Source: Mesostigma viride | Lineage: Eukaryota > Streptophyta > Mesostigmatophyceae > Mesostigmatales > Mesostigmataceae | Reading direction: 5' to 3' | DNA length: 42,500 nt | Assembly (NCBI GenBank): GCA_009746045.1 | Contig: RPFO01000026.1 | Location: 3,831,563-3,874,062 of the forward strand | Part shown: in pieces, positions 33,966 through 42,500 of the stretch | How positions within the stretch are numbered: position 1 is the stretch's first letter | Layout of the letters: every line of letters starts with the position of its first letter | Position numbers and translations under genes: made by a program | The notes under the pieces: model-generated | What the model was told of the DNA's origin: nothing | The model's input: the letters and a program-made list of their open reading frames with translations, nothing else | Databases searched by the model: none

Positions 33966-34415
33966 CATTCTGATCAGGCACGCCGCAGAGGTGAAAACCT
34001 TTGCGTTCAGTGCCGGGCCGCGGAAAACGCGGAAAACGCGATCTGCAAATGAATCCGACCGGAATCGAACTGGGGACCTCTCGCACCAATTTTGCTGACT
34101 ATAGGACGGACGTCTCCGGTTACCATGGCATCGCCAACTTACACCTACAGTCATCCGCAAAAGTTCTCCTGTCCGGGGAGTGATGCAAGCCTTTCGGATT
34201 TGGTACTAGATAAATCACTCGAGATCTGTGTGTAGGAGTACTACACACGTGTCTACACGCGAGACTTGTTCAGTCTCGCACCGTGAGACGGGCTGAACAC
34301 GGCTGAAACCTTCTTGAGAAGGGGGCGTAGCCGGTACTATCGAAATCAGCCAAGCGTATATTCTGATCAGGCACGCCGCAGAGGTGAAAATGTACATGTA
34401 CGCCAAATCAGAATG
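33966..34415. mobile_element. 450-bp inverted-repeat element with TA duplication
   Basis: Ends CATTCTGATCAGGC and, inverted, CATTCTGATTTGGC; TA on both sides. The minus-strand sister near 29322-29341 reads GGCCATGTACATGTACGCC without insertion. Inside, a 31-base segment starting ATTCTGATCAGGC occurs at both 33967 and 34360. No transposase. Confidence 0.72.
34055..34112 (-). other. tRNA-like fragment (B-box and partial acceptor stem)
   Basis: Minus strand contains CCCCAGTTCGATTCCGG, a T-arm/B-box, and TCCGTCC...GGTCGGA could pair at six of seven positions, but only 57 bases lie between the ends, too short for a tRNA: the anticodon arm is missing. A decayed tRNA or tRNA-derived repeat. Confidence 0.35.
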
Positions 34416-34419
34416 TACA

Positions 34420-35183
34420 TGTACGCCTCCTACAGGCACTATACCAGCTGAGCCACGCGCATTATTTAGCCATGTACATGTGTGCCTATGATGTGCCACA
34501 CTCCAGATGATGCCTAGTTTTATTTAGTTCTGCTGTGCCCATGCAGAGAGCTGCTCTCTGCTGAGAGGCCACGCCTAGCTTTTGTTTAGCTATGCTGATC
34601 TTCCCCCCCATGCATGACAGGCTCCCCCTTAGCTGGGCATAGCTTGATAGCTCATGGGGACGCAGGTGCCCTGGTGCACCTATAGAGCAAGTGTCGTTTA
34701 CATTCCCACCCAGGAAGTAGCTTAGAATGTATTATAGGCCATATCAAGGAGACAACCAGCGCAAGCCAGAAATCGGGAGAATCCGGACCATGGTAGCTCG
34801 AGCCTGCCGTTATCTTGTCCGCGTGTTCGAGTCGTTCAGGATGATGAAGATGAATGGTGATGGAAATGTGTATCCTTGCATGTGCATTGAAATTATGGCT
34901 GGCTTACGTGCAGAGCGACTAGATGACCTAGACGGTGGGGCCGGAAACAGCATGCTTGATCAGGGCGTGTGTTTGGAGCCTAACTGGCCGGGAGTGTCTA
35001 GTGGTGAGCACCATTGCTGCGATCGCTCTCCCACCATTTACGAGGAAATACCCGCAAATGGAAAACCACCCGCAAATGGAAATAGGCCATATGCCCGATC
35101 AGAATATGCCCGGCCCCTTCTCTGGGCTATGTGCTACAGATACTCCCAACGGAGTTATGTTCCTAATTAATTCATTAATTAAT
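34420..35183 (+). mobile_element. LINE-related 3' UTR fragment, copy 3, with insertion
   Basis: Third copy of the 27415 family: GCAGAGAGCTGCTCTCTGC hairpin near 34543, CTCCCCCTTAGCTGGGCATA, then after an insertion the terminal hairpin CTCCCAACGGAG near 35143 and a TTAATTAATTCATTAATTAA-type tail. Confidence 0.78.
34745..35081. mobile_element. 337-bp insertion flanked by an 11-bp direct repeat
   Basis: ATAGGCCATAT at 34734-34744 and 35082-35092 flanks it; copies 1 and 2 of the host repeat have one such site. No inverted repeats. Its right end has two CCGCAAATGGAAA units, which could be a retroposon tail. Confidence 0.6.
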
Positions 35184-35185
35184 CG

Positions 35186-38168
35186 CATCACCAATTCCAT
35201 GGATGATTCATTCCCATTCTAGTGAGACAACTATTTCCGGAGGCATGGCAATCCAACGTCATGGAAGGACTAGAGCGCACGCCAGCATTGTACTATGTTC
35301 AACATGCCTCTGCATGCAAGTACTTACTTATCAAGTCCAGACAACCAGCGCAGGCCAGAACTTATGCTCACACATGACGCAGTCACGTGCTATTAGTTAC
35401 ATGAACCGGGCGAGGCGAGGAGTGAGGCAACTGCTGGCCCATTCCAAAAGCTGATGGGGCAATGGACAAATTCATGAAGCTGGCAGGCAACATTTATTGA
35501 AAAAAGCTAAGATCGATGCAACTGCAAAGAATGGTAAAGGCCAATATGAAAAGGCAGTATGTCTACTTCTAACTAACTATTGTTTCTGTTTTCTTTTTAA
35601 TGCCTGTGCAATTGGAAGCTAACTAAAACTGCAATAAAATTAGCCCGCGGCACAAACAGTAAGGCATGCTTATTTCTGTCCAGCCGACATTGTCAAACCA
35701 CAAGGCCGACCGCCTCCTGGCAGCATGTAAAATTTGATCAATGTGGATCTGCCACCAGGACGCCCGGGATGCCACGGGCCATCATAATGCCCACCTCATC
35801 TCACCTAGACGTCTGTTCTCACTTCATCTCAGTACCTCACTCTTCCCACCTAAAGTACAACAGGGCAGCAGATGTTCCAATCGGGCCAAGCATGGGAGCC
35901 TGCTGCGAAGATTAACGAGTTGTTAACGCCTCACAGCAAACCACTGTCGGTGTTCCTCGCGCTTGTCCATGCCCTCCATCCGGCCTTGAAGGGTACACAC
36001 CTTGCGACTCCCCGGACAACCCCATGAAGACACAACACGGCCAACCAGGCAGGCTGCAGCAGGATCGATTCCTCACCAGGACTATGGGCCCCGGTACTGC
36101 CGGCAGGGGCAACGGGCGGCTGGCCGGTGGCCACACCAAACAAACCACCGCACTGTCACAAATAGTACACATGGGGGTACCGAATCATGGGCGACACCAG
36201 GTGGCCCAGTGGGCCACCTGCCCAGATCCTCGCCCTTTGTCCCATGACATGCACGGAAGACAAACAGCATGCAACGCGTCCCCGCCCCCGCGCCTGCCCC
36301 TCTCGTCAAACCAGGGGCCCTGGAACAGACATTCCAACGAGCGGGGATCCACACTGCCTGCGCATCGCGTGCCTGGTGACTTGCAAGCGCGCACGCGCAC
36401 GCTGGTATCAACAAGACAATCAATGTATGCTGCTCGCGCACACGGTGGCTGACATGCACAGGCCTGACATCGGGTGCCGCGGACCCCTCTACCGGCGGCA
36501 CGCCAAAAGACTTGCCAACGGGCCCCCCACAACCGCCAGCAAGTATATGTGGTGGATGGCATGCCCTACCTGCATGGGTAGGCAGCTCACATCCCAGAGG
36601 TGCTGGCCCACCCGAGGCGTCTCAGTGGCTCCACGCCCAAGCAAGCGGGCGGACCCCCATAGGAATGTCATCGCATTCCGTGCAGACACTAGCAAGACCA
36701 GCATGGGCATCCACACCGTGACAAGCACATACGCCAGCTATGATCTCAGGATTGCCTTCCCAACGCACCCGCCTCCCCCACAAGCCATGCACGTCCATGG
36801 TTGCCCGCTCCTGCTGCCGCCGTCTTCCACCAAAGCTCTCCCCCCCCCCCATCCTCCCAACCAACCTACCCTGCTGTGACTCCACAGCAAAGGTATCCCA
36901 CGTGTCGTCCTACCCATCGAGCACAGTGACAGAAGGCCAGTGCAAGCTAGTCGAGGGCGCCCATCCAACGCCAGTGCAGGTCCATCCCTCCGAGTTGCTT
37001 GAAGGCCAGCGCCCAGGACCACATGCTCTCTCCTCCCATCCTGCCAACAGTGACAAGCCTGGCCGGCTCCGTGCAACCCCACCACCATCGTACCCCGCAC
37101 TCCGTCCCATGCGGGGAGAACAGCCTGGAAACACCCTGGTCCTGGGTAGCTGCCGGGGGCACCACAGGACAGATGCCGCACCGTCCCCCAGCTCCCATCG
37201 ACCCCATCCACCCATCACCCATCATGGGATAAACCTGAGGCAGCCCGGATCTGCCGCTGCCACCACCCCGTGGCGGCCTCCATGCACCGAGATGCCCACC
37301 ACCCAAGGTCACCACGCCTCCCTGCCCCCCTCCAAAAGGATGCCATTCACACCCCCCCCTGGATGCCATGGTACGGCACACCCCCAGCGCCCTTATGCCC
37401 ACAGTTCGCCTCCCGAGCAACCAAGCCAGTGCACCGCTGCAAGCACCCTGCGCGCTCACGCACCCGTGCACCCTGCGCCCTCTGCTTCGTCCCCTCATCA
37501 TCGTCGCCGCAACGTCCTCACATTTATAATCGGTTCATCTGCACCAGACCCCTGTGCTTCCGGTGCAGGTTCCCACTCACCACCTGCTGCTACCATCCCC
37601 TCGAACGCCCGCGGCCGCATCCAGCATATAAAACCATCCAGACCAGCGTTCCCTCTACACACCGGCGCTGCATCCGCCGCTGACCGAGTACGGTGGGACG
37701 GACCCTCACAAGCCCGCAACCGACCACTCGACACAGGCCATGTCATGGACCATGTCATGTCAATGGCCTGGTCGGACGGCCTAATGGTCTGACAGTCTGC
37801 AAGTTTGATCACCCTGAACGCGCCCAGTGCCCTCTCCCACGCCCATAACCATCTCCTGCCATGTCACTTGGGACGGCATTCTACATGTCTGGTACAGATC
37901 TCCATGATCCTTCGTGCCTCCGATTCCGCCTACTGGGCCAAACAGCCATCATGATGCCTCGTCATGGGCCAAACAGGAAAAATGATGCCTCATCCATGAC
38001 ATATCATGATGAGTCATGAGGGTCCTCCCGCGTTATGGTCCCTCTGTGGTAAACCCTTGTGCGCCGCGGCCGCCTTCCCCACAACCTTATCCTTGCGAAG
38101 CCATAGCATGAACCACAACGATACATGCATATTATGCATTACACGCTGTGGTCACGCGTCAGGGTCCC
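35186..38168. other. Region without recognised genes, GC-rich from about 35.9 to 37.8 kb
   Basis: A 350-codon plus frame (36740-37792) is Pro/Ser/His-rich, lacks any recognisable domain and is matched by long frames on the other strand, which is what stop-poor GC-rich DNA gives. Short strings such as ATGATGCCTC with GGGCCAAACAG recur near 37940-37990. Possibly decayed transposon DNA. Confidence 0.45.
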
Positions 38169-38173
38169 TTACA
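38169..38173 (-). promoter_or_regulatory. Putative polyadenylation motif TGTAA for eIF4B
   Basis: TGTAA on the minus strand, 99 bases past the stop codon, similar spacing to the TH2-like gene. Confidence 0.4.
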
Positions 38174-38271
38174 CGTCCACGTCTGCCTGCACCACATACT
38201 TCCTTCGATAAGGTGGACACGCCCCCACGCGTTTCCGCGACCGCCCATGCAAACAAGGTCTGAGGGCCCCT

Positions 38272-38827
38272 TTACGCGTCGGCTGCCGCCTCCAGCGCGG
38301 CGGCCACCTTCTCGATCGGGAGACGCTCTGACCCCCCCCCTTCTTTCTTCTTGTCCCGCTCCCCCTCCCTCTCCTTCTCGCGCTCCTTCTCGTGCGCCGG
38401 TGGCCCACTCTTGACCCGCGTCCACTCGCCACCGCGCTCCCGCTCCTTCTCCCGGTCCCGCTCCCTGTCCCGCTCCCTGTCCCGCTCCTTGTCCTTCTCC
38501 CGATCCCCCACGTGCCCGCCCCCAGGAGCACCGCCGCGGGCCTCCTTCTCGTGACGTTGCGAGAACCGGACTTTGTCGTCCAGAGACAGCGCGAGCTTGG
38601 ACAAGGCGAGCTCCTTGGAGGCGACCAGCGCGGCCAGCTCGTCGGCTCCCATCTTGGCCCCTTCCTTGTCCTCCTCCTCCGCCTCCCCTCCCTCCTCGCT
38701 CTCATCCTCGTCCTTGCCAGCGTCCTTGGCGTCAGCGGGCGTGGCCCCATTCACGCTCAGCTTGGCCAGCTTCTGCTTCAGGAGCGCGATCTCATCCTTC
38801 AGCGCCTTCTCCTCCTCAGTGTCGGGC
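38272..38827 (-). CDS. EIF4B: eIF4B exon 2
   Basis: Begins with the last base of Arg367 and reads PDTEEEKALKDEIALLKQKL, an acidic segment, and an alternating RDRERDREK tail, ending EAAADA and TAA. Confidence 0.88.
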
Positions 38828-41408
38828 CTGCATGTTGTGGAGTCGAGAAATAAGGTTGTGATGGTGGAGTCGAGAAATAAGGTCGTCATGGTAAATAAGC
38901 CCACGATAGACACGTGCGGAAACTGAGAAAGAGATCATGTGGAGTGTGCGCCTGCGCGGAGTGCAGTGGATGAACAAGGCAAGCAGAACACATGATCAAA
39001 AGCCATGCATGTTGCAATGCTGTGATGTGGTTGCAACGGAAAAAGATAACACACAATTTATAATGCGAGTGGCCACGTCATGGCAAGTCACTAGGCCATG
39101 GGCACCCTGTCGATGGCATAGCGATCAAGAAAAAAAAAAATATTATTAATGAAACCAAAGATGGTGTGAAAAGGGGGAAGAAAGGGGGGGGGACGGCAGG
39201 GGAAAAGGGGGAAGAAACGGTCGGTCAGGAGGAAGTCTGGCATGAGGGAGAGAGGCATGGGGGGAGGGGGTGGGTGGGTGGGGTGGGGTGGGGTGGGGTG
39301 GGGGATTACATAACATGTGGTCATCGGGGGTGTAGTAAGTAAGAAGCCTGACGAGGCGCACATCAGGTCCGGTCAGGGGAAACAAGGTAAGGTGGTGGGA
39401 AGATTCGCTTAGGGAAGGGGGGCGGTCGCCAGAAAACAGGAAACCGGGGAGGAGCGAGGCAGGAAGGCGCGGTTAAGGAAAACAGGGGAAATGTGGGGAT
39501 GGTGGGGCAGAGAGGGGGTCGGATGGAGGGGGGGCTGCATATCCAAGGTGTATGTGCTGACTCGTGAGGCGTTACATCGAGAGAGCCCTACGGGTGACAC
39601 TTTTGTAGACATCTTAGAGATACTGTATTCACTGTATTTAAACATGCTAATTACTGTAAATTCTTTTACATACTAAATTCACCTTATTTACTACATCATT
39701 GTTTTCACTAAGGTCGCTAATGCCCATGGAAAAGGAGAGAGAAGAGAAGGTGTAGCCATCAACAAGTGGTGCAGGCCCTAAACAACATGGCAACCGTATT
39801 CCGCCCTACTACCATATGTGCCAATGCTATGATACAAAATGGACCATCATCGTATCGTAATTATTCACATCCCACATTGATGGTGATGATGATACTTGGG
39901 GTAGGGGTGGGGGTGAGGAGGCATGGTGGCGGCGGTAGTGGTGGTGGTGGTGGTGGCGGCGATGGTGATGATGATGACAATGATCCTCAAGCCCATGTCA
40001 TTCTTAACTAATCATAATATGACATAGTGGCCTAACGTGATATTGTGACATAGTCATCTAAAATGTGCGCATGACTCAACATGACACTGCCTTGCGCTCA
40101 AGTCTTCGTGGACAAAATCCCCCCAAAACCACTATGACGCTTAACGGATGCCACGGCTTCATAATAAGCGCCTGTGTGAACCGCCAGACAGCCTTGTGCT
40201 ACAACTTCAATCATGTCCTCCTGGCTGAAGTCCACCCCCCTCACCCTTCCTACCCTTTACACCGTGTGCCACGATATTAATATACTTATGCCCGTGCCCG
40301 CCACCCACCGTGACACAGCCTTGTGCTCCAACTTCAAATCCTCCTGGATGAAGTCCACCCCCTTCTCCTTGAGCGCAATCTCACGCGGCCGCGCGCCCCC
40401 AAACGGATCCGACTTTGGCTTCTTCTCCGCACTTGGTGGGGCCACCAGAGCCGGGTTCTCCACCGGCTTGGTGCGGGCTGCCAGGTTTAGGCGAGGGCGC
40501 TCTGCAGCCGCGGGACGCTCCTCCCTGACAGGCGCCGTGCGGCCCCAGCGCTCGGCGGTATCGGCGGGGCTCGGACCAGGGCGACCACTGTCAACATCAC
40601 GGAAAGGAGGCGGCTGGACGGCCCGTTTGGCCTTGCCCCAGTCATCGACATCGTCGGCACGAGAGACGGGCGGGCCGTCCATGCCTCGGCGATCCCGGCC
40701 CATGTCCATGGGAGTCGGCACAAACTTCTTGCTCTTGCCCCAGTCTTTGTCCTCGTCCGCGCGCGACGGCATGTCGCGGTCGTCGTCACGACGGTCCGGA
40801 CGATCATTGTAGCCGCCACGACCGCCGGCGTACCCGCCTCCGCGCGCCTCGGGCATCGGCATGGCACGCTTGCTGGCGCCCCAATCACGGTCCTCGTCCG
40901 CACGGGACGGTCCCATGTCCTCGTCCCTCCCCCTGTCCTCGCGGTCACCGCGATCGCCATAGCCCCCCCGTCTCCGGTCTCCCCGATCCCCACGTTCGTG
41001 CCCGTCCCGATCATCCCTGTCTCCGTAACCTCCCCGCTCTTCCCTCCCCCCTCGGTCACCGTACCTCCCACCACCATAATCCTTGAATCCTCCCGTCCTT
41101 CCCTCGTCCTCCCCCTCCTCACGCACCCTCGGGCCCTTTGGCAGGTTTAGGACAGGCTCGGGGGCGAGGAAGCCACCACCTGCCCCGCTCCCTGCTCGCA
41201 CGGCGCTAGGCCTGAATTTGGCGGCACCTCCACTCTGAAACTCTGCAAGATTCATCGGGGTTCCCTTCTTCTTCTTTTTGCCTTTCCCCGCGTCCACGGC
41301 GGCTCCGAGTTCCGGGAACTGGTCCGCCGGCATGAGTGCTCCCTTCTCGGGCTCAACCTCCGCCTCTTCGGCGGCGGTTGCCCAAGCTCCAACACCGAAT
41401 GTAGGCAT
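38272..41408 (-). CDS. EIF4B: Plant-type translation initiation factor eIF4B, 551 aa, 2 exons
   Basis: eIF4B stimulates the eIF4A helicase and helps recruit mRNA to the small ribosomal subunit in the cytosol. Exons 41408-40309 and 38827-38272, joined at CACG|GTGGGT and ATGCAG|GCCCGA (CG|G, Arg367), total 1656 nt to TAA. Landmarks: N-terminal VGAWATAAEEAE, a lysine run followed by TPMNLAEFQ (43-58), an RGG/DRG-rich region (105-165), three repeats of RADE-x-DWG-xxK (169-181, 216-228, 250-262) with a fourth degenerate one near 281, RLNLAARTKP (306-315), DPFGGARPREIALKEKG (334-350), SRPDTEEEKALKDE (366-379), a short coiled coil, an acidic stretch and an Arg/Glu-rich tail. This order is that of plant eIF4B, not of animal eIF4B: no RRM is seen. 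An upstream in-frame ATG at 41633 adds 75 residues without plant similarity, so 41408 is preferred. Confidence 0.9.
38831..40308 (-). other. eIF4B intron (1478 bp)
   Basis: GT-AG intron with no second gene. It holds G-rich low-complexity tracts near 39185-39305, a 27-bp tandem duplication at 38837-38890 next to the acceptor, a GGT/GAT trinucleotide-like tract near 39920-39980, and copies of the exon 1 edge at 40187-40245 and 40081-40115. Confidence 0.75.
40309..41408 (-). CDS. EIF4B: eIF4B exon 1
   Basis: 366 codons plus two bases. Holds the GAW N-terminus, the RGG region, the RADE-x-DWG repeats and the DPFGGARPRE block. A diverged copy of its last 60 or so bases lies in the intron at 40187-40245. 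Confidence 0.9.
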
Positions 41409-42500
41409 GTTAGTGGTTTGTTTCCCCCTACGCAACACGCTGCAGATAAATAATCGTGCCTCCCACGACACTTCCAATGGAAGTGACAAAGTGCGGCTGG
41501 TCGATGCCGTCAGGCTGCTTTTGAACGACGCCCAGGCGCGCCTAGCGGCTGCTGCCGCACTCGCGGGGAGCGGCCCAAATCCCAATGCAAGCCCAGCTGG
41601 CGGAATTCTATGGCATTTGTTAGCCCTCGTCACCGTCTTCTACGGCGAGTGGCCGGTAATCACTGATCGACACTGAATACTAGCCAGTTGCCACTTCTAA
41701 AGGTTGACAGGAATCGACTATGACTAGTTTCCGTCGTCGCCGTATTGCAACCCGGCCGACGTGGCCTGAATTTTTCGCGCGAAGCTGCCGCCGATCGAGG
41801 TCGGAGGTACGGTGGCGCACCAAAAGCAAGGCTACTTGTTGCAAGAACAACCGGTAGTCGCTGCTGACAAACGGAAATAAAAAGTAAAGTTAAAGCCCCT
41901 GCACATCCCAGATTGCTAAGGATCAGCTTCCCCGCTTGGTTTGACGACTGCTACTAAAATATGAATATTTGGTTAGATACTTGTCAGTTGATAGAGGTTG
42001 GTAGTGAATGTTGACATGTCCGTGCGTAGGCTATCTACCACGAAACGAGCCTCGATTCACCTCGGTTCACCTCGATCGCACATCGAGCTTTCCAGGGACC
42101 CAAGCGTTTTCCAAGATTCCGACCGTTGTGGTGGACTAAGGTCAAACCAGCGCAGAACCTGTGAAGCTGCGTCACGCACGTCGAAATCATGGAACGAACC
42201 GGTCAATTCTAGATCGCCATTACCGAACGAGCACAGCCCGGTCTGCTTCCCGGATGGAAACCCAGACTTACAATGTGTAGTTGAGCGCATTGTTCCCGGA
42301 AATTGCAACCATGAGACGAAAGGTGTACGAAGGGCTTCGAAATAGCGCAGGATGCCAATCCGACCAGTGCAGGCATGAGCCCCCTCCGTTTGCATCCATA
42401 GGAATGTCGTTCGGCAATTGGGGAGGTCTCCTTGACGGCATGGCATTTCAGCTTTTCCTCATGCCCTTCCTCTCAAAGGTATATATTCTTTTGAAATGTT
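41409..42500. other. Upstream region of eIF4B and window end
   Basis: The first few hundred bases should hold the eIF4B leader and promoter; I see no motif I would name. Overlapping frames at 42446-42057 (minus, 129 codons, with GNGDLELTGSFHDFDVRDAA) and 41998-42345 (plus) are unassigned; the minus one looks more protein-like, but I recognise no family. Confidence 0.4.

Noticed and set aside
34055-34112. Functional tRNA gene on the minus strand
   Set aside because: Only 57 bases between possible acceptor strands, no anticodon arm, one mismatch in the stem.
36740-37792. 350-codon Pro/Ser/His-rich frame
   Set aside because: GC-rich DNA with long frames on the opposite strand too; no recognisable domain.
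40257-41633. 458-codon single-exon gene with start at 41633
   Set aside because: The plant eIF4B N-terminus begins at 41408, and the C-terminus past 40309 is intron; the second exon restores the SRPDTEEEKALK block.

Overview
The window looks like nuclear DNA of a green alga (chlorophyte or another green-lineage alga). Three spliced genes are recognisable by family resemblance to plant proteins. Their short GC-rich exons are separated by long introns full of minisatellites, microsatellites and transposon debris. Most long open frames in the window are artefacts of tandem repeats.

Layout. (1) 1-13237, plus strand: the 3' part of AUG3/HAUS3 (augmin subunit 3). Eleven exons with matching phases give the C-terminal 392 residues; the 5' part lies left of the window. 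(2) 13238-15118: gap between two convergent genes. (3) 26277-15119, minus strand: a HAD-family phosphatase resembling the HAD half of plant TH2 (thiamine monophosphate phosphatase), 7 exons, 442 aa. One intron of about 3.7 kb is mostly tetranucleotide arrays and another holds a 1.5-kb inverted-repeat transposon built around a GAC array. (4) about 26.3-35.2 kb: a graveyard of LINE fragments (gag-like ORF1 and reverse-transcriptase 3' ends) nested with small inverted-repeat elements, several dated by target-site duplications and by uninterrupted sister copies. (5) 35.2-38.2 kb: GC-rich sequence with no gene I can recognise. (6) 41408-38272, minus strand: a plant-type eIF4B gene, 2 exons, 551 aa. 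(7) 41409-42500: upstream sequence of eIF4B plus one unassigned frame.

The three genes do not form a pathway: one nucleates spindle microtubules, one probably completes thiamine synthesis, one acts in translation initiation. What they share is architecture. In all three, degenerate copies of exon edges, with the adjoining splice site, lie in the neighbouring intron (called exon-edge echoes here). This occurs at no fewer than ten exon edges and in places has grown into minisatellites whose unit carries the splice-donor sequence. I consider this the most interesting signal in the window.

Limits: homology calls rest on recognised motifs and intron-phase consistency, not on a search; identities with plant proteins are from memory and unscored.
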